DNA from: an uncultured Prochlorococcus sp.
GTDB lineage: Bacteria > Cyanobacteriota > Cyanobacteriia > PCC-6307 > Cyanobiaceae
DNA length: 64,000 nt
Assembly: GCA_902518475.1 (NCBI GenBank)
Contig: CABYGI010000001.1
Span: 186,001-250,000, forward strand
Reading direction: 5' to 3'
In this document: positions 35,134-42,869 of the stretch, one piece after another
Numbering within the stretch: the stretch's first letter is position 1
How the letters are laid out: every line of letters starts with the position of its first letter
The notes under the pieces: generated by a model
Told to the model about the DNA's origin: nothing
Database searches by the model: none
What the model saw: the letters and a program-made list of their open reading frames with translations, nothing else
Position numbers and translations under genes: made by a program

Positions 35134-36456
35134 ATGGAAAACAGACAAATTAATTTTTTTAAATCAAAAGACTTTAATACCGTTCTTAAGCCATTTAAAA
35201 AAGGAACGGTAGTAAAAATTGACTCGTTTGATATTAGAGAAACTCAAAAAGATTTAAATATAGGTTTATTTGGTTGGTATGCAATTTGTCCCTCTAAAGA
35301 ACTAAAAATAAATAAGCTATATTATTTTTCACTCTATGATGAGCCTCTTGTTCTTTATAGAGATGAAAATAAAAACATTAGATGCATTAAAAATATTTGT
35401 CCACATAGAGGGGCCTCATTTTTTGGAGGGACATTATCAGATGGAGTAATAACCTGCCCATATCATGGTGCTAAGTTTTCATCTGGAGGAAGTTGCCAAA
35501 ATCTCGACAGAATAACATGTCGCCATATAGTTGATAATAACTACGATAACTACGCCAAAAGGATTCATTTATCTCAATACAAAACATCAGAAAAAAATGG
35601 ATATATTTTTGTACATTTTTCTAAAAAATCTGAGACTGATTTAAATAATATAAGTGAAGATACACCTATAAGTAACTACGAATTATATGAAAATGGTTTT
35701 TCACATGATGATTATGTGTTTGAGGAGGTATTAGTAGACTTCAAATGTGATTGGTCAAGGATTATTGAAAATCACCTTGATATTCTTCATATCTTTTGGG
35801 TTCATGGCGATACAATTCCAGATAAAGATGTGAATAAAAATGTATTAGTTAGTTTTAACCAGAAAATTAATATTAATCCCTCATACATTGAAAGTATTTA
35901 TTATTATAAGAATGACCCTACAAAAGAATTTATTCGGATAAAGTACATACCTCCAGGAAGGATATTAATTTACAAAGGCGAAGCTTCCTCATCAAGATAT
36001 TTACAAGTTTTAGATCATATCCCTTTAGGAAACAATAAAGCAAGAGTGATAGTAAGACACTACAGGAAATTTCTACAAAATAAACTGCTTAATAATCTCT
36101 TATTATTTAAAGAGACTCAAAGAAAGATTTTTTATAAGATATTCGAAGAGGATTATATGATTTTAAAAACACAAACATATAATCACGACATGGGATTTAT
36201 AAGTAAGGATGAAATAAAATTATTGGGAGAAGACAGAATAATAAATTATTTTTGGAAGTGGTACAAGAAGTCTGAAGATAAAGATGAACCATGGAAAAAT
36301 ATTAATAAAACCCAAAATCTTGATGTATACGACAAAGTCATATTGAAATATCCTCCTGAGATAAAGAAGTTAGAAATTGCAAATAATATAGATATTATTA
36401 GAAAAACATTTGTAAGGTTTGCTGCTCCGCTTATATTTTTTATGTTATTTATATAA
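35134..36456 (+). CDS. Rieske [2Fe-2S] non-haem iron oxygenase, PAO-like with C-terminal helix
   Basis: A 440-residue oxygenase. The Rieske cluster ligands are Cys89/His91 ('NICPHRGASFFGG') and Cys108/His111 ('ITCPYHGAKF'). The mononuclear iron site is 'IENHLDILHIFWVHG', with Asn213, Asp216, His219 and His224. A hydrophobic C-terminal segment (about 425-440, 'FAAPLIFFMLFI') could anchor it in the membrane, as in pheophorbide a oxygenase and Tic55/chlorophyllide a oxygenase relatives. The substrate is unknown; chlorophyll- or carotenoid-type molecules are only a family-based guess. It heads an apparent three-gene operon with a 33-residue membrane peptide and an ABC ATPase. Confidence 0.85.
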   Translation: MENRQINFFKSKDFNTVLKPFKKGTVVKIDSFDIRETQKDLNIGLFGWYAICPSKELKINKLYYFSLYDEPLVLYRDENKNIRCIKNICPHRGASFFGGTLSDGVITCPYHGAKFSSGGSCQNLDRITCRHIVDNNYDNYAKRIHLSQYKTSEKNGYIFVHFSKKSETDLNNISEDTPISNYELYENGFSHDDYVFEEVLVDFKCDWSRIIENHLDILHIFWVHGDTIPDKDVNKNVLVSFNQKININPSYIESIYYYKNDPTKEFIRIKYIPPGRILIYKGEASSSRYLQVLDHIPLGNNKARVIVRHYRKFLQNKLLNNLLLFKETQRKIFYKIFEEDYMILKTQTYNHDMGFISKDEIKLLGEDRIINYFWKWYKKSEDKDEPWKNINKTQNLDVYDKVILKYPPEIKKLEIANNIDIIRKTFVRFAAPLIFFMLFI

Positions 36457-36459
36457 TTT

Positions 36460-36561
36460 ATGAAGAAAGTAGATAGACCTTCATGGTTGAATTGGCTTTA
36501 TCTTTTTATATTTATTTTAAGTTCTATTCAATTGATTATATTTTGGAGTAATAAATTTTAG
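36460..36561 (+). CDS. 33-residue membrane peptide
   Basis: MKKVDRPSWLNWLYLFIFIL then SSIQLIIFWSNKF: a short basic start and one transmembrane helix. It begins 3 bp after the Rieske stop, and its TAG overlaps the GTG of the ABC ATPase gene by one base (TAGTG), so it is probably translated with both. Its role may be structural, as an anchor or complex partner (inference). Confidence 0.6.
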   Translation: MKKVDRPSWLNWLYLFIFILSSIQLIIFWSNKF

Positions 36562-37349
36562 TGTTTAATAAATTTTGGTTTGACGCAAAAAATATAAATT
36601 GTTTTAAAAATGGCTTTAGGGTAATCAAAGATTTAAATTTAAAGATATCTTATTCAGAAAATGTAATATTAATTGGACCAAATGGTTCAGGTAAATCATC
36701 TCTAATTGAAATAATAAATAGAAACTTATACCCAGTAGTAGCTAACCAATCGAAACTAAAGATATTTGACAAAGAACTTGTAAATTTATGGGAACTAAGA
36801 AATAAAATAAGTACCGTAAATAATGATATAAAAAATAGAATAAATCCAAATTTACAAGTTTTTGATTTAATTTTAAGTGGACTATATGGAAGATATTGTT
36901 ACGTACAAAATAAATCTGAAAGAGATTCTTATAGGGTGGAAAAAATAATGAAGAAAATGAATATTTCTAATTTATCTAAAAAGAATTTTTCCTATTTATC
37001 AGATGGAGAAAAACAGATTTCGCTAATTGCAAGGGCATTAATCAAAAAACCGGAGATTTTAATCCTAGATGAACCAATTGCAAATTTAGATTATAAATCA
37101 AAGTTTTTTGTAATTGATAAGGTTAATGAATTATCAAAATTAAATACGAAAATTTTATGCGTCACTCATGATATTTCAACGATTACCAAAATTTATGATC
37201 GGGTCATAATGCTAAAAGATGGCAAAATAATCGCTGATGGAGATCAAAATAAAGTTATTAATAGTGAAAATTTTAATAAGTTATTTGGTATTAAAGTAGA
37301 GGTGACTAATAATAATGGATTTTGGTATATAAACAGATTACCTAAATAA
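36561..37349 (+). CDS. ABC transporter ATP-binding protein without adjacent permease
   Basis: A 262-residue stand-alone ATPase. Walker A 'GPNGSGKSS' (39-47), signature 'LSDGEKQ' (146-152), Walker B 'ILILDEP' (about 166-172) and 'CVTHDIST' (H-loop) are intact. Sequence style is like ModF/YlmA-type ATPases and metal or haem importers, but no permease or binding protein lies nearby. GTG start, overlapping the stop of the preceding peptide. Its 3' end overlaps the zinc-ribbon gene by 8 bp. Its substrate and its link to the Rieske oxygenase are unknown. Confidence 0.82.
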   Translation: MFNKFWFDAKNINCFKNGFRVIKDLNLKISYSENVILIGPNGSGKSSLIEIINRNLYPVVANQSKLKIFDKELVNLWELRNKISTVNNDIKNRINPNLQVFDLILSGLYGRYCYVQNKSERDSYRVEKIMKKMNISNLSKKNFSYLSDGEKQISLIARALIKKPEILILDEPIANLDYKSKFFVIDKVNELSKLNTKILCVTHDISTITKIYDRVIMLKDGKIIADGDQNKVINSENFNKLFGIKVEVTNNNGFWYINRLPK

Positions 37350-37530
37350 CAATTATAAAAATAGCTATCGCAATAGCAAGAAATACTAATTTTTTACTTT
37401 TTAAAAATGAAGAGGATTTATTTTTAAATGCAGAAGATCCACATTTAGAACATACAATCTTACCTCCTAAAGATCGATCTGAAACGAATGAAGAACTTCC
37501 ACAATTAAAGCAAACTCTATTTACGCTCAT
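37342..37530 (-). CDS. Zinc-ribbon protein with C-terminal membrane anchor
   Basis: A 62-residue protein: 'RVCFNCGSSSF' and 'KIVCSKCGSSAF' supply the two CxxC knuckles (Cys7, 10, 27, 30) of a zinc ribbon. A basic linker is followed by a tail-anchor helix 'LVFLAIAIAIFIIVI'. It converges with the ABC ATPase gene, overlapping by 8 bp. The function is unknown; similar zinc-ribbon/TM peptides occur widely. Confidence 0.65.
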   Translation of the reverse strand: MSVNRVCFNCGSSSFVSDRSLGGKIVCSKCGSSAFKNKSSSFLKSKKLVFLAIAIAIFIIVI

Positions 37531-37607
37531 TTAAAAAAAGTTATTTAGATATTCTACTTAAATTATATTCATAAATACTTTGTAAAGAAAAACTTCAGAA
37601 ATTTGAT

Positions 37608-37626
37608 GATAATGAGAATCTATTGC
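37608..37626 (+). promoter_or_regulatory. Fur-box-like site (distal)
   Basis: gataatgagaatctattgc matches the 19-bp Fur consensus at about 14 positions, with an exact GATAATGA left arm. It lies 57 bp upstream of the Crp-family gene and 45 bp from a better match at 37653. Confidence 0.5.
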
Positions 37627-37652
37627 AATAAGTAATTTTTTAGTGCATAATT

Positions 37653-37671
37653 GATAATAATTCTCATTATC
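37653..37671 (+). promoter_or_regulatory. Fur-box-like site (proximal)
   Basis: gataataattctcattatc matches the Fur consensus (GATAATGATAATCATTATC) at 16 of 19 positions and has exact outer arms. It ends 11 bp before the ATG of the Crp-family gene, where bound Fur would block initiation. Confidence 0.75.
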
Positions 37672-37682
37672 ATATTCAATTA

Positions 37683-38270
37683 ATGAATTTCCATAGTTAT
37701 GGAGAGTCTCCGTCAAAATTAGTAAGGATAATAACTGGACAATCCGTATTAATAGATCCTTCATCAAGACCAAAAGGGACATGCCTAGAAGTTGAAAGTG
37801 GAATTGCTCGGGTTTATTGTCCTTGTGAAGAAACTGAAGGAATGACACTTGCATTTTTACAATCAGGTGATCAACTAAGAACGGACCTTTTATGTAGCGA
37901 AGGTGTCTGTGTTGAAGCATTAACAGATTTATCTTTTCATAGCAATGTAAATATTGATCAGAATATTGGTTTTGATGCAGTAAATGAATGGACTTTGCAA
38001 CTCCTTAAGATAAGACACTTAGGAAATGCAGAACAGCGATTACAAGCCTTGTTTTCAATACTAGTAAATCGTCTAGGTAGGAGATGTGGTCAATGGTGCG
38101 AGTTACCCTTTAGGTTAACGCATGAAAGGATTGGAGAATTAATCGGTTCTACACGCGTAACATCAACAAGATTAATTTCTAAATTAAGATCATCTGAGTT
38201 ATTAATAGCTCCAATTGGAACCCAAACAGTCAGTGTTGCCCCTTCTTTTATTGAAACATCGCCGCTATAA
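37683..38270 (+). CDS. Crp/Fnr-family transcriptional regulator
   Basis: A 195-residue regulator. The N-terminal part is a shortened cupin-like effector domain ('GTCLEVESGIARVYCPCEET', 'FLQSGDQLRTDLLCSEGVCV'). A dimer helix and a C-terminal winged helix follow, with 'LTHERIGELIGSTRVTSTRL' as the HTH recognition part. It is clearly shorter than CRP or NtcA and does not show the cyclic-nucleotide phosphate-binding cassette. Five cysteines lie in the effector domain. Two Fur-like boxes sit in its promoter, and ferritin and an iron-transport ATPase lie nearby, so an iron-stress role is inferred. Confidence 0.83.
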   Translation: MNFHSYGESPSKLVRIITGQSVLIDPSSRPKGTCLEVESGIARVYCPCEETEGMTLAFLQSGDQLRTDLLCSEGVCVEALTDLSFHSNVNIDQNIGFDAVNEWTLQLLKIRHLGNAEQRLQALFSILVNRLGRRCGQWCELPFRLTHERIGELIGSTRVTSTRLISKLRSSELLIAPIGTQTVSVAPSFIETSPL

Positions 38271-38274
38271 AAAC

Positions 38275-38562
38275 ATGAAAGAATCACAATCAATTACAAA
38301 CAACTTGTTAATGGAAGTTGATTTTTTATCAAATAGACTCAGAAATATCAAGCAATCCTACAAAACTACAGAAAATAAAGCATTGAAGGGAAGGTTATTT
38401 ATTGAAAACAAAAATATTTTTAAAAGAGTTAAAGAAATTTATAAAATAGCTGAACTCTTAAATAAAAATAATGGGAAAATCAACTTTTCGAACTTACTTT
38501 TTGAAATAACCAAAAGGACATTGAATGAAAATAAATATGAAAGTAATTTATTTTTTCTTTAA
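38275..38562 (+). CDS. Hypothetical helical protein, 95 residues
   Basis: The start is placed at the ATG at 38275 (MKESQSITNNLLMEVDFLSN); a longer frame would overlap the Crp gene out of phase. The protein is Lys/Asn-rich and all-helical ('RLRNIKQSYKTTENKALKGR'). It begins 4 bp after the regulator's stop, so it may be cotranscribed with it. It overlaps the ferritin 3' end by 15 bp (convergent). No family is recognised. Confidence 0.6.
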   Translation: MKESQSITNNLLMEVDFLSNRLRNIKQSYKTTENKALKGRLFIENKNIFKRVKEIYKIAELLNKNNGKINFSNLLFEITKRTLNENKYESNLFFL

Positions 38563-39102
38563 ATCACTATCTATTAATAAGATTGCCGAAGGTTGATTAG
38601 AAGCAAACTTAACCTTGCCCAGTATGTTCGCAAATTCATCTTCTGATTGTGTTTGAGCCTCTACAATAGGATCTAAAAATACGTTAGTTCTTGTATCTGA
38701 AATTCTTTCTGATATGGAATAAAGTTGTTGTAGAGATGAAGTTAAATCAGCCTCCATGTTAAAAGAATAAGAAATTAACTCCTCTATAGAATCCCATGAT
38801 TGAACGGGTGCAGGAATTTCATCTAATTTTACGCTTTGTCCTCTTGCGATTAAGTAATCTGCAAATTTCTGAGCATGTTCCATTTCGCCTTGTGATTCAC
38901 TTAGAAAATGAGAAGCAAATCCATTTAAATCACGTTCTTGAAACCATAGATACATAGAAAAATATTGAACATTGGCATATCTTTCCATTGTTAGATGTTC
39001 AAAAATGTTATCCAACAAACTTTTATCAATCGGTTGAGCAACAGCTCTTCCAGATGGACCAAAATTAACTAATTTTTTTGTTTTTAAGTTATTCTCATTC
39101 AT
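38548..39102 (-). CDS. Non-haem ferritin
   Basis: Iron-storage ferritin of the prokaryotic Ftn group. Ferroxidase ligands are visible: Glu in 'LTMERYANVQYFSMYLWFQE', the ExxH pair in 'QGEMEHAQKFADYLIARG', Glu in 'FNMEADLTSS', and 'VEAQTQSEDEFANIL' for the fourth helix. The ATG at 39102 gives 184 residues; a TTG seven codons upstream is also open. It is convergent with the Crp-family gene's operon. Prochlorococcus ferritins are known to buffer iron. Confidence 0.9.
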   Translation of the reverse strand: MNENNLKTKKLVNFGPSGRAVAQPIDKSLLDNIFEHLTMERYANVQYFSMYLWFQERDLNGFASHFLSESQGEMEHAQKFADYLIARGQSVKLDEIPAPVQSWDSIEELISYSFNMEADLTSSLQQLYSISERISDTRTNVFLDPIVEAQTQSEDEFANILGKVKFASNQPSAILLIDSDLKKK

Positions 39103-39186
39103 TTTCAGATAAGCATCTAACAAAATAATACAACATTTTGTATAAATTAGTAATTACTAAATCCTTTAAATTAAATTAAATAATAT

Positions 39187-39205
39187 GATAATGAAAATCA
39201 CTCGC
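39187..39205 (+). promoter_or_regulatory. Fur-box-like site before a Cys-rich peptide gene
   Basis: gataatgaaaatcactcgc matches the Fur consensus at about 15 of 19 positions, containing TGATAAT-G-AAAATCA in the 7-1-7 format. It ends 10 bp before the ATG at 39216. It could also affect the divergent ferritin gene, whose start is 85 bp away. Confidence 0.55.
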
Positions 39206-39215
39206 AATACTATAA

Positions 39216-39338
39216 ATGAATTTAGAGTACAGTTTTTCTGAACTGCTTTTAACTAATAAAATATATAAAGATAAAAAAAAGAAATGTAAAAAGAAAAAAT
39301 GCTCTAATTGGAAGGGAGGGAAGTGTAATTGCCTATAA
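39216..39338 (+). CDS. 40-residue cysteine-rich basic peptide
   Basis: MNLEYSFSELLLTNKIYKDK leads into a strongly basic, Cys-rich tail: Cys24, 29, 37 and 39 in 'CKKKKCSNWKGGKCNCL'. Four Cys within 16 residues could hold zinc or an iron-sulphur cluster. A Fur-like box ends 10 bp upstream. It lies between ferritin and a FutC-like gene, both on the other strand. The family is not recognised. The frame is short, but the cysteine pattern and the regulatory site argue for a real gene. Confidence 0.55.
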   Translation: MNLEYSFSELLLTNKIYKDKKKKCKKKKCSNWKGGKCNCL

Positions 39339-39345
39339 ATAAATT

Positions 39346-40422
39346 CTATATATATACCTTATGTGCTCCAGGATATAAAAAATAATAACCATTTTTATTT
39401 ATAGAAAGAGAACATTTATCACCATTATTTAGGAGATTATTAATATCAGTTCTAACCCGCAATATGTTTCCATTAATAGTTACTTTATATATAAGAAATT
39501 CTCCAAGAAATTCTTTAGATATTATATTCGCATTTCCAGATTCTGATCTTTTAATTGAAATAAATTTAGGCGAAATTGACATACTTTTAATATTTGCATT
39601 TTGTAAAAGCCCTGAACTATTTATTTCACCTAAACAAGACATATATGAATTACCATTTTTTTGAAGATTAATAATATTATTACCCAAAATAAAACTACTA
39701 ACAAATAGGGTCTTGGGATTGTTTAGAAGGTTAATTGGTGTATCAATTTGATGTATTTTTCCTTCATTCATGACTGCAACTTTATCGCAAATTGACATTG
39801 CCTCTTCCGGATCATGAGTAACCATCAATCCACTTGCATTACAACCTTTTAGGATATTTGGAAGTTCACTTCTCAATTTTAGTTTGACATGCATATCAAG
39901 ACTACAAAATGGTTCATCTAATAATATAAAATTAGTATTAGGAGCAAGAGCTCTCGCAATTGCTAATCTTTGTTTTTGACCTCCAGATAATTCATGTGGG
40001 TATCTTCCAATAAAACTATCAAGACCTACAACATTTAATAAATATTCAACTCTAGATCTATCTTTTTTGTTTTTCAAACCAAAAATTACATTTTCCAAAA
40101 CAGTTAAGTGAGGGAAAAGTGCATAGTCTTGAAAAACCATACCAATATTTCTTTTCTCAGGACTAAGAATTTTTTTTTCACTTGAAATTTCTTTATCATT
40201 TAGAGAAATCCTCCCACTAGAGGGATATTCGAACCCCGCAATTAATCTTAAAAGAGTAGTTTTTCCGCAACCAGAAGGACCAAGCAACCCCAACAATTGG
40301 CCATTTTCAATTTTCAGGTTAATTGCGTTTAATATCCAATTTGAACATTCTCGCTTATCATATTTATGATGCAAATCATCAATTATTAACGCATCATTTT
40401 TCACTAAGTTCTTCTTATTCAA
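39346..40422 (-). CDS. futC: Ferric-iron ABC transporter ATP-binding protein (FutC-like)
   Basis: A 358-residue ATPase of the iron/sulfate/polyamine group. Walker A 'GPSGCGKTT' (48-56), Q-loop 'GMVFQDYALFPHLTVLENV', signature 'LSGGQKQR', Walker B 'FILLDEPFCSLD' and 'MVTHDPEEAM' are intact. The C-terminal 120 residues form a regulatory OB-like domain ('SYMSCLGEINSSG'), as in FbpC/FutC. Genomic neighbours (ferritin, Fur-boxed genes) support iron. The start is TTG. The permease and binding protein genes are elsewhere, as is usual in Prochlorococcus. Confidence 0.82.
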   Translation of the reverse strand: MNKKNLVKNDALIIDDLHHKYDKRECSNWILNAINLKIENGQLLGLLGPSGCGKTTLLRLIAGFEYPSSGRISLNDKEISSEKKILSPEKRNIGMVFQDYALFPHLTVLENVIFGLKNKKDRSRVEYLLNVVGLDSFIGRYPHELSGGQKQRLAIARALAPNTNFILLDEPFCSLDMHVKLKLRSELPNILKGCNASGLMVTHDPEEAMSICDKVAVMNEGKIHQIDTPINLLNNPKTLFVSSFILGNNIINLQKNGNSYMSCLGEINSSGLLQNANIKSMSISPKFISIKRSESGNANIISKEFLGEFLIYKVTINGNILRVRTDINNLLNNGDKCSLSINKNGYYFLYPGAHKVYI

Positions 40423-40499
40423 ATATATTAAATTAGCAGAAAATATTCACCTAAAATATCCCTTGTATAATTTTATACACCGTTTAATTTTCAAATTTA

Positions 40500-41153
40500 A
40501 TGAGAAAGTCTGAAAGAGCAGAAATAATACACAAGGAACTCAAAAAGCTATATCCATCGCCTCCAATACCCCTTGACCATACAAATGCATATACTCTTCT
40601 AGTCGCCGTAGTTTTAAGTGCTCAATCAACAGATAAAAAAGTTAATGAATTAACAAAAAGCTTATTTAAAGTTGCAGATAATCCAGAAAAGATGATGCAG
40701 CTAGGTATTAATGGCATTTACGAATACATAAAATTTTTAGGTCTATCTAATCAAAAATCAAAGAACATCTATAACTTATCTAAATTATTAATTGAGAAGC
40801 ATAATAGTACGGTCCCAGATTCTTTTGAAAAGCTTGAATCTCTTCCAGGGGTAGGTCATAAAACAGCATCAGTTGTAATGTCTCAAGTGTTTAAAATACC
40901 CTCGTTCCCAGTAGATACTCACATACACAGGTTGGCACAAAGATGGGGCCTATCAAATGGCGATAGCGTAGTTCAAACAGAAAAAGACCTAAAGAAAATA
41001 TTTCCTGTTAATGATTGGAATACCTTACATTTGCAAATAATCTTTTATGGCAGAGAATACTGTACAGCTAGAGGCTGTGATGGAACAAAATGTTATTTAT
41101 GTCGCACTCTTTATCCCAAAAGAAAAAAGAAATTTATATGTAAAAAGCCTTAA
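40500..41153 (+). CDS. nth: Endonuclease III
   Basis: DNA glycosylase/AP lyase that removes oxidised pyrimidines. The HhH motif 'LESLPGVGHKTASVVMSQV' contains the catalytic Lys121, and 'SFPVDTHIHRLAQRWGL' the catalytic Asp139. The C-terminal cluster region is unusual: Cys188, 193, 198 and 201 ('YCTARGCDGTKCYLC') instead of C-X6-C-X2-C-X5-C. It probably still binds 4Fe-4S, since similar variants occur in other bacteria. It diverges from the FutC-like gene by 77 bp. Confidence 0.93.
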   Translation: MRKSERAEIIHKELKKLYPSPPIPLDHTNAYTLLVAVVLSAQSTDKKVNELTKSLFKVADNPEKMMQLGINGIYEYIKFLGLSNQKSKNIYNLSKLLIEKHNSTVPDSFEKLESLPGVGHKTASVVMSQVFKIPSFPVDTHIHRLAQRWGLSNGDSVVQTEKDLKKIFPVNDWNTLHLQIIFYGREYCTARGCDGTKCYLCRTLYPKRKKKFICKKP

Positions 41154-41189
41154 GAAATTTATATAATATTCAAATTAGGTTTTTTAATC

Positions 41190-41849
41190 ATGAAAATAGC
41201 AATTACTGGTGCATCTGGGAAAACAGGTTATAGAATTTCCGAAGAAGCAGTTAAAAAAGGATATAAAGTCAGGCAAATCATCAGAAAGAATTCAAAAGTC
41301 TCAGCAGGACTAGAGCGTTTAGAAACAATTAGAGTTTCATTAGACAAAAAAGGAGAACTTGATGAAGCTTTTAAAGATATTGATGCTTTGATAATTGCGA
41401 CTGGAGCGAGAGCATCATTAGATTTAACTGGTCCTGCAAAGGTTGATGCATTAGGTGTATACAGGCAATTAGAGAGTTGCAAAAGAGTTGGTATTAAAAG
41501 AGTTATTTTAGTTAGTTCCCTTTGTACTGGTAAATTATTTCACCCATTAAACTTATTTGGTTTAATTCTTATTTGGAAGAAATTAGGTGAAAACTTTCTA
41601 CGCAATTCAAATTTTGAATGGACTATTATTAGACCTGGAGGATTAAAGGAAAATGAAGATATTAAATCAGAAAATATAAATTATTCAAAAGAGGATACTC
41701 AAATTAATGGATCCATTCCAAGAAGATTAGTTGCGCAATGTTGTATAGATTCTTTAAAAAACAAAGAATCCATAAATAAATTAATAGAAGTTACAAGTTC
41801 GAATGATAATAAAAAGATATCTTTTAAAAAAGCTATGCAAATGATTTAA
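41190..41849 (+). CDS. NAD(P)-binding atypical short-chain dehydrogenase (NmrA/YwnB-like)
   Basis: A 219-residue Rossmann protein. The nucleotide loop 'ITGASGKTGYRISEEAVKKG' begins at residue 4 and an Arg typical of NADPH binding is in 'VRQIIRKNSK'. 'VILVSSLCTGKLFHP' and 'WTIIRPGGLKENED' are the later family blocks. No Tyr-x3-Lys active site is seen, so it is an 'atypical SDR', often with regulatory or chaperone-like roles. It lies 36 bp downstream of nth on the same strand. Confidence 0.83.
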   Translation: MKIAITGASGKTGYRISEEAVKKGYKVRQIIRKNSKVSAGLERLETIRVSLDKKGELDEAFKDIDALIIATGARASLDLTGPAKVDALGVYRQLESCKRVGIKRVILVSSLCTGKLFHPLNLFGLILIWKKLGENFLRNSNFEWTIIRPGGLKENEDIKSENINYSKEDTQINGSIPRRLVAQCCIDSLKNKESINKLIEVTSSNDNKKISFKKAMQMI

Positions 41850-41875
41850 AAGATGTAAATATATAAATTAAAACT

Positions 41876-42064
41876 ATGAAAATAAATCCCAAAATCGACG
41901 CATTACAATTAATGCTTACTGATTTAAGAACAAGAAATGAGCCAATAAGACATAAAGCTGCATTTAAAGGCTGTCAACCAGAATTTCAAAGTCTTGTATC
42001 AAGATTAATAAAGCAGTTAGAGGATGAATTAGTTGCTGAAAAGCTTACAAATCGTGATAGTTAA
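41876..42064 (+). CDS. Small conserved picocyanobacterial protein, 62 residues
   Basis: MKINPKIDALQLMLTDLRTR, then 'NEPIRHKAAFKGCQPEFQSL', ending in a helix 'VSRLIKQLEDELVAEKLTNR'. It is soluble and helical with a single Cys. It starts 26 bp after the SDR gene and is convergent with the PPC-glutaredoxin gene. I recognise the style of a conserved picocyanobacterial unknown but no named domain. Confidence 0.62.
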   Translation: MKINPKIDALQLMLTDLRTRNEPIRHKAAFKGCQPEFQSLVSRLIKQLEDELVAEKLTNRDS

Positions 42065-42073
42065 AAATTTAGA

Positions 42074-42685
42074 TTACTTAAATGAAATTAAGTTATCCAA
42101 TCTTGCTTGTTCTGAAAGTTCATCATATCCTCCAAAAAACTTATTATCCAAAAATATTTGAGGGAAAGTATTATGGCTACTTTGAGCCATAATTTTTTGA
42201 AAACTCTCATCATTGTCTATTAGAATAACTACATGAGGAATTGATAAAGAATTAAGCAACCTAATTGCTCTTTTAGACCAAGGACAATCCTTTAAAACAT
42301 AAGCTTTAACACGTGATTCATCAGTGATTAAATCATGATTTGAGATATTAATAATTTTCTGTTCGAAAGAAAGTAATAATATATCAGTACCTTTTTTTAC
42401 AATACATCCCTCCTCAAGATGCCCGCCAAACACATTACATCCCTCATCTGCAAAACTCAAATGTAAATGAACATCTCCTTTATTAAAATGTCCGTTTAAA
42501 GAAACTATCTCAAGATTTCCTTCAAATTTATTTATCTCTTGATTACCAGGGCATTGAATACAAACTGTTCTAAGATTACCAACCACTCCAGAAACATACC
42601 CGTATAAATTATTCGATAAAGAATATTCTTTAATTGAATTTATCAAATCAGATTCAGGAGATAGCTTTAGGCTATGAGGCTGCAT
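42074..42685 (-). CDS. PPC (DUF296) domain fused to a monothiol glutaredoxin domain
   Basis: Residues 1-120 form a PPC/DUF296 domain, with its metal-type pattern 'GDVHLHLSFAD' (His73, His75) and 'NVFGGHLEEGC' (His89). Residues 126-203 are a glutaredoxin: active-site 'DCPWSKRA' (Cys134, CxxS), cis-Pro loop 'NTFPQIFLDNKFFGGYDEL', and a C-terminal helix. PPC domains in bacteria are of unclear function (in plants AT-hook proteins). A one-Cys glutaredoxin may handle glutathionylation or an Fe-S cluster. The fusion is uninterrupted in one frame. Confidence 0.82.
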   Translation of the reverse strand: MQPHSLKLSPESDLINSIKEYSLSNNLYGYVSGVVGNLRTVCIQCPGNQEINKFEGNLEIVSLNGHFNKGDVHLHLSFADEGCNVFGGHLEEGCIVKKGTDILLLSFEQKIINISNHDLITDESRVKAYVLKDCPWSKRAIRLLNSLSIPHVVILIDNDESFQKIMAQSSHNTFPQIFLDNKFFGGYDELSEQARLDNLISFK

Positions 42686-42869
42686 TAGATATAAGTAATA
42701 ATTTTGTAATATAAAACATCATCATTCATAAAGAGAAGTTGAGTTTATAATCTTTAGGATTCAGATTTAAATTAAATTTTAGAATCTAGCATCAAAAACC
42801 ATTTAAAGTTATTACTAAAAATTTAAGCTTGTTGAGAGTGTAATATATTTTTTATATACAAAAACTAAT

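Noticed and set aside
38215..38274. Longer start for the 95-residue protein overlapping the Crp-family gene
   Set aside because: The extra 20 residues come from another frame of the regulator's conserved end; the ATG at 38275 is a better start.
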